A stretch of DNA of 64,000 nt, taken from the NCBI RefSeq assembly GCF_900099915.1, contig NZ_FNDB01000005.1, positions 210,990 to 274,989 on the forward strand, written 5' to 3'. Shown piece by piece: positions 46,524-55,700 of the stretch; the first letter of the stretch is position 1, and every line of letters starts with the position of its first letter. The notes under the pieces were generated by a model that did no database searches, was not told where the DNA came from, and saw only the letters and a program-made list of their open reading frames with translations. Made by a program: the position numbers and the translations under genes. This DNA comes from Flavobacterium omnivorum (GTDB lineage Bacteria; Bacteroidota; Bacteroidia; Flavobacteriales; Flavobacteriaceae).

Positions 46524-47555
46524 ATGAAAGTCAACCAATTTCCAGATCGAATAATTGAAATCGAAAATAAAGAATATCTTTATTTTGGAGGAACGGCTTA
46601 TTTGGGTTTGCCAACGCATCCTGAGTTCCAAAAACTGCTTATCAAAAACATTTTGCAATGGGGAACAGCGTATGGAAGCTCTCGAAGTGCAAATATTCAA
46701 ATGACCGCCTACGAAAATGGCGAACGATTTTTAGCCGATTTCATCAAAGCGGATGCTGCTCTTACACTTTCTTCCGGAATGTTAGCAGGAAAATTAGTTA
46801 TTGAAACATTAACGCCTGAAACCGATTGCTTTTTTCATTTTCCAGATACGCACACTGCCATCAAAGCGCAAAACAGTCTTCCTTTTTTTATTGGAGAAAA
46901 GATAAATCCTCGGTTACTCGATTCTGAAATTGAAAAAATTACTGTTTTGACGGATTCGGTTCCCTCCTTTCATGTACAACCAATCGATCTTTCTATTCTA
47001 AATTTGATTCCGAACAATAAAGAAATCACTTTAGTTATTGATGAATCGCATTCACTTGGAATTTTAGGAACGAATGGTTGCGGAATTTTTTCAAAAATCA
47101 ATCTTTCCAATATTAAAAGTAAAATCATGGTGTCCTCTTTGGGCAAAGCCTTTGGACTGACAGGAGGCATAATTGCAAGTGATTCTGAATTTATCATTCA
47201 GATGAGAAATCATGATACATTTGTATCCAGTGCCGGAATGAATGCCGCATTTGTACAAACCATGGCTGAAGCTGAAACTATTTATTTGCAACAGCATCTG
47301 AAATTAAAAGACAATTTAAACTATATTAATACTCATTTAATTAAAAACAAAGCAGTCCTTTTTGATCCTGAATATCCACTTATTTATCCGGAAATAGAAG
47401 GAATAAATGAAGTTTTAGCTGCGAATAAAATTATTGTAACCAATTTTAAATACGCGACAGGCACCAAAGATTTAAACAGAATTGTAATTACTGCCAATCA
47501 CAAAAAAGAAGATTTGGATATCATAATTCACCTTCTGAATCAAAACCAATTCTGA
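46524..47555 (+). CDS. PLP enzyme, 8-amino-7-oxononanoate-synthase-like
   Basis: A 343-residue class I/II aminotransferase-fold enzyme of the alpha-oxoamine synthase group. It starts 6 bases after the epimerase stop, so it is in the same operon. Visible motifs: YLGLPTHPEFQ, GTAYGSSRSANIQM, DESHSLGILGTNGCG (PLP-contacting Asp and His) and VSSLGKAFGLTGG with the Schiff-base lysine. It is shorter than BioF (about 385) and lacks other biotin genes nearby, so a different product is likely. It may condense an amino acid with an acyl-CoA. Confidence 0.87.
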   Translation: MKVNQFPDRIIEIENKEYLYFGGTAYLGLPTHPEFQKLLIKNILQWGTAYGSSRSANIQMTAYENGERFLADFIKADAALTLSSGMLAGKLVIETLTPETDCFFHFPDTHTAIKAQNSLPFFIGEKINPRLLDSEIEKITVLTDSVPSFHVQPIDLSILNLIPNNKEITLVIDESHSLGILGTNGCGIFSKINLSNIKSKIMVSSLGKAFGLTGGIIASDSEFIIQMRNHDTFVSSAGMNAAFVQTMAEAETIYLQQHLKLKDNLNYINTHLIKNKAVLFDPEYPLIYPEIEGINEVLAANKIIVTNFKYATGTKDLNRIVITANHKKEDLDIIIHLLNQNQF

Positions 47556-47588
47556 ATCTAAAATTGTGGTCCAATTGCTTTTAAACCG

Positions 47589-47596
47589 TACCTTTG
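47589..47596 (+). promoter_or_regulatory. -7 box of DUF1456 gene promoter
   Basis: TACCTTTG, with TTG 22 bases upstream (47564-47566) as possible -33. It lies between the PLP enzyme and DUF1456 genes, indicating a new transcript. Confidence 0.5.
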
Positions 47597-47610
47597 TAAA
47601 AAATTAGAAT

Positions 47611-48081
47611 ATGATGACAAATAACGATATCTTTAAAAAACTTCGTGTAGCCTTAATGTTACGTGACGATCAAATAGTTGAAATATTAGAACTGGTAGAT
47701 TTTAGAATCACTAAATCAGAATTAGGCGCTTTTTTTCGTGATGAAAAACATGAAAACTACATGGAATGTGGAGACCAAGTGTTGCGTAACTTCCTAAATG
47801 CATTGGTAATTCACTTGCGCGGAACAAAGGAAAATCCAAAAAACCCGAATGATGTTTTAGCAAAACATAAAGCTCAAATTCCTGCAAAAGAAGGATCTAA
47901 AGACAGACCCGAGTTTAAGGCAAAACCAAGAGACGAAGAAAAATCACGAGGTGACGAAGCACCTTCAAAATCAAGACCTGCTACAAAAAACACTTCTAAA
48001 AAACAATATCCTAAGGGAAATTCAAAAGTCCAAGTAGTAGAGAAAGTGAAATTCAACTTCGGCAAGAATAAAAAATCATAA
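47611..48081 (+). CDS. DUF1456 (YehS-like) protein
   Basis: A 156-residue protein with two DUF1456 repeats: MTNNDIFKKLRVALMLRDDQIVEILELVDF and the following ITKSELGAFFRDEKHENYMECGDQVLRNFLNALVIHLRG. The C-terminal 70 residues are basic, low-complexity and Lys/Pro/Ser-rich. E. coli YehS is uncharacterised. The next gene starts 2 bases after its stop. Confidence 0.9.
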   Translation: MMTNNDIFKKLRVALMLRDDQIVEILELVDFRITKSELGAFFRDEKHENYMECGDQVLRNFLNALVIHLRGTKENPKNPNDVLAKHKAQIPAKEGSKDRPEFKAKPRDEEKSRGDEAPSKSRPATKNTSKKQYPKGNSKVQVVEKVKFNFGKNKKS

Positions 48082-48083
48082 CT

Positions 48084-48740
48084 GTGAAAACGGCCCTAAT
48101 TATTGGAAGCACCGGTTTGATAGGTTCACAACTATTGAACTTTCTTTTAGATAGCAATGACTATCTAAAGGTGATCACTTTCGTAAAAAGAGATTCAGGT
48201 ATAAAGCATCCAAAATTAACACAACACATCATTGATTTTGATAATCCGGAAACCTATAAAGAATTAGTCGTTGGTGATGATTTCTTTTGTACTATAGGAA
48301 CAACAATCAAAAAAGCGGGAAGTAAAAAAGCTTTTAAAAAAGTAGATTTTGAATATCCTCGACAGTTTGCGGCTTTTGCTTTGCAAAATAGAGTCAAACA
48401 ATTTTTAATTATATCCTCTCTTAATGCTGATTCAAAATCCCAAAATTCTTATTTGAAAACAAAAGGAGAAATTCAAGATTTTCTTAAGGATTGTAATTTT
48501 GAAAGTGTTGTTGTATTGCAGCCATCGCTTCTTTTAGGAAACCGAACTGAATTTAGATTGGGAGAAAAAGTTGGTGCGTTTTTTATGAAAACACTTTCCT
48601 TCTTATTCCTTGGAAACTTGAAAAAGTACAAACCCATTGAAGGTAAAACAGTAGCCAAAGCACTTTTGAAAATTGCACAAATAAATAATACAGGTTTCAA
48701 AATATATGAATCAGATGCGATTCAAGAAATTGGAAACTAA
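48084..48740 (+). CDS. NAD(P)-binding Rossmann oxidoreductase (HTATIP2-like)
   Basis: A 218-residue short-chain/atypical SDR with a GTG start at 48084. N-terminal ALIIGSTGLIGSQLLNFLL is a dinucleotide-binding glycine motif, and FLIISSLNADSKSQNSYLKTKGEIQ carries a Ser...Tyr-x3-Lys-like arrangement. Probably cotranscribed with the DUF1456 gene just before it. Substrate unknown. Terminator follows. Confidence 0.88.
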   Translation: MKTALIIGSTGLIGSQLLNFLLDSNDYLKVITFVKRDSGIKHPKLTQHIIDFDNPETYKELVVGDDFFCTIGTTIKKAGSKKAFKKVDFEYPRQFAAFALQNRVKQFLIISSLNADSKSQNSYLKTKGEIQDFLKDCNFESVVVLQPSLLLGNRTEFRLGEKVGAFFMKTLSFLFLGNLKKYKPIEGKTVAKALLKIAQINNTGFKIYESDAIQEIGN

Positions 48741-48749
48741 TACAATATC

Positions 48750-48780
48750 AAAATCCTGAATGAGAGTTCAGGATTTTTTT
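48750..48780 (+). terminator. Intrinsic terminator after the oxidoreductase gene
   Basis: AAATCCTGAA / TTCAGGATTT around TGAGAG, with a T7 run. Confidence 0.9.
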
Positions 48781-48819
48781 GTATGTTTAGTTAATCTAAA
48801 TCAATTTACACCTTCAAAT

Positions 48820-49341
48820 ATGAAATGTATTCTAACCTGCTCCATACTACTTTTCACAACCTTGTTTTTTGGACAAAATAATAAAACTGTAAAACCTGCA
48901 GTGTTTATTGATTTAAACTTAGTTCCCAGCAATACAATTGAATACGTCGACCCAAATGAAATTGAATCTATAAATGTTGTAAAAAAGGACTCAACTATAA
49001 ATGGTGTGTTGTATCGTGGCCAAATTAACATTACTTCCAAAAAACCTAAGAAATATGATTTTATAAGTTTGGAACAAATTAAATCTGAATTCACAAAAAT
49101 CAAAAGTAACAATATCATTTATATGGTAAATGGAACATTAATAAAAGACAATGTGGTAACTTTCAAATTAGACCGAAATTACATTTTAGAAGTTGAAGTC
49201 ACTAATTCAAAAGCATTTTATAACTTAAGAAAAAGTCACACCAAATTTGACATCATAAACATCTTGGGGAAAACTAAAGAGAATTTAGAAAATAAAAACA
49301 AGACTTTATTAAGAGGTCATGAAGCAATTGGTATAAAATAG
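48820..49341 (+). CDS. Exported protein with TonB-plug-like segment
   Basis: A 173-residue protein starting at 48820 (MKCILTCSILLFTTLFFGQ, signal peptide); the longer frame would start within the preceding terminator. The mature part has VPSNTIEYVDPNEIESINVVKKDST and GVLYRGQINITSKKP. This pattern (position statement, ESI-V-K, GxINITSKK) is what one sees in the plug of SusC-type receptors, yet there is no barrel. A stand-alone plug-like domain protein is the best description; function unknown. Confidence 0.75.
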   Translation: MKCILTCSILLFTTLFFGQNNKTVKPAVFIDLNLVPSNTIEYVDPNEIESINVVKKDSTINGVLYRGQINITSKKPKKYDFISLEQIKSEFTKIKSNNIIYMVNGTLIKDNVVTFKLDRNYILEVEVTNSKAFYNLRKSHTKFDIINILGKTKENLENKNKTLLRGHEAIGIK

Positions 49342-49372
49342 ATTCTGTTTTCAATAGCGTTTAAATCCAATT

Positions 49373-50938
49373 TTAAGAACTACAGCTCAACATAGAACAT
49401 CCCACTTTATCTCTCGCCCAATCGGGTCTTTTGGTAAACCACTTTTGAAAATTCGGTTGCTCGTCATACGGATTTTTAAGCATTTCAAATAACTCGTTTA
49501 GCAAAGAATAATCTCCTTTATCCGCGTCATCAATACACAATTGCGACATGTAATTTCGCAAGACATATTTTGGATTTACTTTATTCATTTTCTCTTTTCT
49601 TTCAGAATCGAAAAGTGTTTCTGCATTGATTCGAATGCTGTACTTCTCCAACCAATCGTGCCAATCTTTCAAGATTGTTTCATCTACATCCTTTTCATTG
49701 TAAAAAGCCTCTTTTATGGCATTGAAAGCGGTTATTGCAGCATCAGCTTTGGTAACATTACTCAGGTTTCTAAAGAAAATAGTCATGTCCGTTTCTACCT
49801 TTTCAAGCAATTGAGTTAAGCTCTGAATCAAAACTACATCTTGTTCTTTTTTAATTTGAAACCCAAGTTTATCTCGCATCATATTCAAATACTCCTTTTC
49901 GTAATTTGTACTATACGCCTCTAAAATAGTTTCGAGTGGCTTTGCATCGTTTATCAAAGGAAACAGCGCGTTTGCCAATTGATACAAATTCCACAGTGCA
50001 ATTTCTGGCTGATTGCCAAAACGGTATCTTTTATGTTGGTTATCGGTTGTATTTGGTGTCCAGCCGGAATTGTAATCTTCCAACCAACCGTAAGGTCCAT
50101 AATCTATGGTGATGCCGTGAATAGACATATTATCGGTATTCATAACGCCATGAACAAAACCAACGCGTTGCCAGTTTACAATCATGTTGAGCGTAGTTTG
50201 GGTAACCTCTTCAAAAAAGGCCAAATATTTTTCGACACCTTCTTTTTGAATATGAGGAAAATGATGTTTTATGGTAAAATCTGTCAGTAGTTTGAGATTA
50301 TCGTGATCTTCTCGAGAAGCGAATAATTCGAAACTACCAAAACGAATAAATGAAGGAGCAACTCTACAAACAATAGCCCCTTTTTCGTAAGCAGGATTAC
50401 CATTATACAAAACATCACGCAATACTTGATCGCCAGAAAGCATTAGTGAAAGCGAGCGCGTAGTAGGAACTCCTAAATAATGTATCGCTTCAGCACATAA
50501 ATGCTCTCGTATGGAAGAACGTAAAACGGCAAACCCATCTGCTGTTCGCGAATATGGTGTTGGCCCTGCCCCTTTCAATTGCAATGTGTACGACTTATTT
50601 TCATGAATAACTTCAGTTAAATTAATGGCACGACCATCGCCTAATTGTCCGGCCCAATTTCCAAATTGATGTCCGGCATAACTTAAAGCATACGGTTTCG
50701 TGCCAGGATAAATGGTACTTCCTGAAAAAGTATTTAAAAAATCAGCTGAAAGTATATCTTCCTGAGAAAGACCAATAGCATTAGCCACTTCATTTGAAGC
50801 ATGGATAAGCGAAGGATTTGAAGGTTTTTTGGGTAATACGTACGAATAACAAGCTTGATGAACCTGCCTTGGAACATTGATTTCATTGGAATCCGCAGGC
50901 AATTCAGTTATCAAATTATTTTGTAAATGAAGTTTCAT
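49373..50938 (-). CDS. selO: SelO/YdiU-family protein adenylyltransferase
   Basis: A pseudokinase-fold enzyme of 521 residues that transfers AMP to protein hydroxyls. Visible: SYAGHQFGNWAGQLGDGRAINL, LQLKGAGPTPYSRTADGFAVLRSSIREHL, GVPTTRSLSL, and the metal site MNTDNMSIHGITIDYGPYGW. The C-terminal cysteine pair (GCSMLSC) sits where eukaryotic SelO has selenocysteine. Transcribed alone. Confidence 0.95.
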   Translation of the reverse strand: MKLHLQNNLITELPADSNEINVPRQVHQACYSYVLPKKPSNPSLIHASNEVANAIGLSQEDILSADFLNTFSGSTIYPGTKPYALSYAGHQFGNWAGQLGDGRAINLTEVIHENKSYTLQLKGAGPTPYSRTADGFAVLRSSIREHLCAEAIHYLGVPTTRSLSLMLSGDQVLRDVLYNGNPAYEKGAIVCRVAPSFIRFGSFELFASREDHDNLKLLTDFTIKHHFPHIQKEGVEKYLAFFEEVTQTTLNMIVNWQRVGFVHGVMNTDNMSIHGITIDYGPYGWLEDYNSGWTPNTTDNQHKRYRFGNQPEIALWNLYQLANALFPLINDAKPLETILEAYSTNYEKEYLNMMRDKLGFQIKKEQDVVLIQSLTQLLEKVETDMTIFFRNLSNVTKADAAITAFNAIKEAFYNEKDVDETILKDWHDWLEKYSIRINAETLFDSERKEKMNKVNPKYVLRNYMSQLCIDDADKGDYSLLNELFEMLKNPYDEQPNFQKWFTKRPDWARDKVGCSMLSCSS

Positions 50939-51108
50939 AATATTTAAAAAAGATTTTTTTACAATAGTAAAGGTAACGGTTGTAAGTCAGTATTATTTAT
51001 ACTTTTATTTATTTTTATGATTTTTAGGTTCTAAAAATTCTAGCTATAAAAAAACATGTCTCTTAAAAATAGATTTCAAAAAATAAATAATCTACTGGTA
51101 AAAACAAA

Positions 51109-51138
51109 AAAATCCTGAGCTTTCACTCAGGATTTTTT
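51109..51138. terminator. Bidirectional terminator downstream of sucC
   Basis: AAAAAATCCTGAG / CTCAGGATTTTTT around CTTTCA. On the minus strand it ends sucC. Confidence 0.9.
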
Positions 51139-51162
51139 TAAAATATATAACAATTTTTCTAA

Positions 51163-52356
51163 TTAAGAAAGTGCTGCTTTTACTTGATCCGCAGCTTCTT
51201 GAAATTCAACTGCTGATAAAATTGGCATTCCTGAATTGTCAATTAATTCTTTTGCAATAGCTGCATTTGTACCTTGTAAACGAACAATGATTGGCACTTT
51301 AATTGCATCTCCCATATTTTTGTAAGCGTCAACAACTCCTTGTGCCACACGGTCACAACGAACGATTCCTCCAAAAATATTAATCAAAATAGCTTTTACG
51401 TTTGGATCTTTTAAGATAATGCGGAAAGCAGTTTCAACACGTTTTGCATCAGCTGTTCCACCTACATCAAGGAAGTTAGCAGGCTCAAAACCAGCATACT
51501 TGATTAAATCCATAGTTGCCATCGCTAAACCAGCTCCGTTCACCATACATCCAACTGTACCGTCAAGATCTACATAATTTAATCCTACTTCTTTAGCTTC
51601 CACTTCGATTGGGTTCTCCTCACGAATGTCACGCATATCAGCATATTTCTTTTGTCTGTATAAAGCATTATCATCGATATTCACTTTAGCATCAACAGCC
51701 ATAATTTTATTGTCAGATGTTTTTAAAACCGGGTTGATTTCAAACATCGAAGCATCAGATCCTATGTAAGCATTATATAAAGAATCGATGAATTTCACCA
51801 TTTCTTTGAAAGCATTTCCAGAAAGACCTAAGTTAAAAGCAATTCTTCTTGCTTGAAAACCTTGTAATCCAACAGAAGGATCTACTTCTTCAGTAAAAAT
51901 TAAATGAGGAGTGTGTTCTGCAACTTCTTCAATATCCATTCCACCTTCAGTAGAATACATAATCATGTTGCGACCTGTAGCTCTATTCAATAAAACAGAA
52001 ACATAAAACTCAGAAGTTTCACTTTCGCCAGGATAATAAACATCTTCAGCAATTAAAACTTTGTGTACTCTTTTACCTTCAGCAGAAGTTTGAGGTGTAA
52101 TCAATTGCATTCCGATGATTTGCTCTGAAATCTCTTCAACTTGTTGTAAATTTTTGGCAAGTTTCACGCCACCACCTTTTCCACGTCCACCTGCATGAAC
52201 TTGGGCTTTTACAACATACCAACTTGTACCCGTTTCGGCAGTTAATTGTTTTGCAGCAGCAACCGCTTCTACAGGGCTATTAGCAACGATTCCGCGTTGA
52301 ATGCGAACTCCGTAGCTAGCTAAAATCTCTTTTCCTTGATATTCGTGTATGTTCAT
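51163..52356 (-). CDS. sucC: Succinate-CoA ligase, beta subunit
   Basis: ADP/GDP-forming subunit of the TCA-cycle succinyl-CoA synthetase. The 397-residue protein has the ATP-grasp domain (MNIHEYQGKEILASYGV, VKAQVHAGGRGKGGGV, MFEINPVL) and the ligase domain (NGAGLAMATMDLIKYAG, LDVGGTA, ILINIFGGIVRCD). The alpha subunit gene is not adjacent, so subunits are encoded separately here. Confidence 0.97.
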   Translation of the reverse strand: MNIHEYQGKEILASYGVRIQRGIVANSPVEAVAAAKQLTAETGTSWYVVKAQVHAGGRGKGGGVKLAKNLQQVEEISEQIIGMQLITPQTSAEGKRVHKVLIAEDVYYPGESETSEFYVSVLLNRATGRNMIMYSTEGGMDIEEVAEHTPHLIFTEEVDPSVGLQGFQARRIAFNLGLSGNAFKEMVKFIDSLYNAYIGSDASMFEINPVLKTSDNKIMAVDAKVNIDDNALYRQKKYADMRDIREENPIEVEAKEVGLNYVDLDGTVGCMVNGAGLAMATMDLIKYAGFEPANFLDVGGTADAKRVETAFRIILKDPNVKAILINIFGGIVRCDRVAQGVVDAYKNMGDAIKVPIIVRLQGTNAAIAKELIDNSGMPILSAVEFQEAADQVKAALS

Positions 52357-52405
52357 AATATAGAATTTGTCTGGCTTCTGAATTTCTTTCAGAATAAAAG
52401 TGGGA

Positions 52406-52413
52406 CAAAAATA
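52406..52413 (-). promoter_or_regulatory. -7 box of sucC promoter
   Basis: Minus-strand TATTTTTG, 50 bases before the sucC start. The rest of the 52414-52756 spacer shows nothing recognisable. Confidence 0.5.
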
Positions 52414-52756
52414 GCAAAATTCATCTTAATAGAGAAATCTTTTTATATTTAAAAGTGATAATAAAAATCAAATTACAATTCAAAATTAAAATTTAAGTTT
52501 TAATCCATTTTTAAAATGGAAAATAGTTTTCGTTTTAAATATAAAAAGGTACTATATCGATTGAATTATTCTTGCTTAGCCCTCTAATTTCATTGTAATC
52601 ACACTATTTTTTACATTAAAAATAATTTAAATTATTGATTTGTCGTATACAATCTATTTAATTTACTTTATTATCATTTACGAAACGTTTTTCTAATTTT
52701 ATTGTAAAAATAGAATCGTTAACCCGCAAACAATGAATTATATTCAACGAAATCTT

Positions 52757-52764
52757 TATTTTTG
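52757..52764 (+). promoter_or_regulatory. -7 box of gltBD promoter
   Basis: TATTTTTG lies 20 bases before the ATG at 52784. The upstream ATG at 52733 precedes this box, so it would not be in the transcript; this decides the gltB start. Confidence 0.55.
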
Positions 52765-52783
52765 TATAAAAAAAATAGTAAGC

Positions 52784-55700
52784 ATGAGAGTTAAAGAACA
52801 AGGCCTTTATTTGCCCGAATTTGAACACGACAATTGCGGAGCAGGATTTATTTGTAATTTAAATGGAATTAAGTCAAATGATATTATCCACAAAGCACTA
52901 GATATCCTGATCAAATTAGAACACCGGGGCGCAGTGAGTTCAGATGGCAGAACTGGAGATGGAGCAGGAATATTATTTGATATACCACATGATTTTTTTA
53001 AGAAAGTTTGTGATTTTGAAATCCCCGAGACAAAACAATATGCAGTTGGAATGGTTTTTATGCCCAAAAGTAAAAACCAAGTTGTTTTTTGTAAAACGAC
53101 TTTTGAAACTTCAATACGTGATCAAAATTTAGAAATACTAGGATGGAGAGACGTACCTGTTGACGCAACAAATTTAGGACGAATTGCCGGTGAGAAAGAA
53201 CCAACCGTTAAACAAGTATTTGTAGGTAAAAATGGTTTAGACCTTACAGAACAACAATTTAACGCTAAATTATTTGCAGCGAGGAAAATAGCAGAACATA
53301 CGATTCGAAATTCAAGAATTTCAGAAAGCCACATGTTTTATTTTTCCAGTTTCTCGACTACTACTATAATATATAAAGGTTTGTTGATGCCGGAAGACAT
53401 CAGCAGGTATTATACTGACTTATTGGATGACGATTTGGTAACTCGATTAGCTTTGGTTCACCAACGTTTTTCTACCAATACATTTCCATCTTGGGAATTA
53501 GCACAACCGTTCCGATACATGTGTCACAATGGTGAAATCAATACGCTCCGTGGTAATATTAGCCGCATGCGAGCTCGTGAAGAATTGATGAAAAGTGACG
53601 TTTTTGGTGATGATATCAAAAAATTATTCCCAATTATTTTAGAAGGAAAATCAGATTCCGCTTCTATGGATATGGTTATTGAACTGTTATTGATGACAGG
53701 ACGATCTCTCCCGGAAGCCATGATGATGGTCGTTCCTGAAGCTTGGGAAAAACACCAGACGATGTCAGCCGACAAAAAGGCATTTTACGAATACAACGCT
53801 TGTATCATGGAGCCTTGGGATGGCCCGGCTTCTATTCCTTTTACTGATGGAAACGTTATTGGTGCTTTATTGGATAGAAATGGATTGCGTCCTTCCCGTT
53901 ATACTTTGACTAAAAGTGGCTTCGTAATTATGTCTTCAGAAATTGGTGTTCTCGACATCAAGCCAGAAGATGTGATACAACATGGTCGTTTAGAACCTGG
54001 AAAAATGTTCCTTGTGGACATGAACGAAGGGCGAATTATTGAAGATGACGAGATCAAAAATGCTATTGTTACCAAACGCCCTTACCAACAATGGTTGGAT
54101 GAAAATTTACTACAATTGGCTCAAATACCATACACTGACAATCCAATTCCTGTAGAAAATATTGATTTTGAAACAAGACAAAGACTTTTTGGATACACTT
54201 TAGAGGATTTAAAAACTATCATAAACCCAATGGGAACCCAAGGTGCAGAAGCTTTAAGCTCTATGGGAAATGACACTCCATTAGCGGTTTTGTCAGATCA
54301 ACCACAGCTTTTATACAACTATTTCAAGCAGTTGTTTGCTCAGGTTACAAATCCACCATTGGATGGTATTCGTGAAGAAATCATCACGGATATCAGTTTA
54401 GCAATTGGAGGAGATTACAATATTTTTGATATTGTACCTAAACATTGTAAAAAATTAAAAATCCAAAATCCAGTAATATCAAACGAGGATTTAGATAAAG
54501 TAAAAAACATTGATCATGCTGATTTCAAATCAGTAACGATCTCTACTTTATATGACATCGAAAAAGGAGTAAACGGATTAGAACGTGCTTTGGAAAGAGC
54601 AGTTCAAGCCACTTTTAAGGCAGTTTCAGATGGTTGTAATATTGTTATCATTTCTGATAGAGGCGTGAGTGAAAAAATGGCTCCAATACCAATGCTTTTA
54701 GCCTGTTCTTATATTCATCACTCTATGAATATTTTAAAATCTCGTTCTAAATTTGGAATCATTATAGAATCTGCAGAACCTCGTGAGCCACACCATTTTG
54801 CCTTGTTATTTGGTTACGGAGCAAGTGCAATTAATCCTTACATGGTGAATGAAATTATTCATAACCAAGTAAACGAAGGTTTTATCACTGGTATAAAAGC
54901 GGATTATGCCATTAAAAATTATAATAAAGCTATCGCAAAAGGGATTCTGAAAATCATGAATAAAATTGGCATCTCTACTTTACATTCGTACAGAGCGGCA
55001 CAAATTTTTGAAATTTTAGGATTAAATAAAACATTCACTTCTAAATATTTTCCTTACACTCCTTCCCGAATTGAAGGTATTGGTTTAATGGAAGTCGAAA
55101 AAGAAATCAAGAAAAGGTACCAAAAAGCTTTTCCAAATTCAAAAGTCAGCAATTTATTGCCTTTAGAAATTGGAGGTATTTACAGATGGAGAAGATCCGG
55201 TGAAAAACACATGTTTAATCCAACGACGATTTCTAAATTACAACAAGCAGTACGTTTAAACAGTCCTGAAAGTTATAAAGAATATGCCAAAATGGTCAAT
55301 GATCAAAGTGAAAACTTGATGACCATCAGAGGTTTATTTGAATTTAACAACTTAGATCCTATTTCAATTGACGAAGTGGAGCCTTGGACAGAAATTGTGA
55401 AAAAATTTAAAACTGGTGCCATGTCTTATGGATCTATCAGTCAGGAAGCACATGAAAATCTAGCGATTGCCATGAACAGAATTGGTGGAAAAAGTAATTC
55501 TGGCGAAGGTGGAGAAGATCCAAAACGTTTCCAAAAAGACTTAAATGGAGATTCCAGAAATAGTGCTATCAAGCAAGTAGCTTCTGGAAGATTTGGGGTT
55601 TCTATCAACTATTTGACCAATGCTAAAGAGATTCAAATAAAAATGGCTCAGGGTGCAAAACCAGGAGAAGGTGGTCAATTACCTGGAGAAAAAGTAGTGC

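Noticed and set aside
52414..52756. Spacer between sucC and gltB checked for small RNA or genes
   Set aside because: AT-rich; no open frame, hairpin with T run or conserved motif was seen beyond the two promoter boxes.
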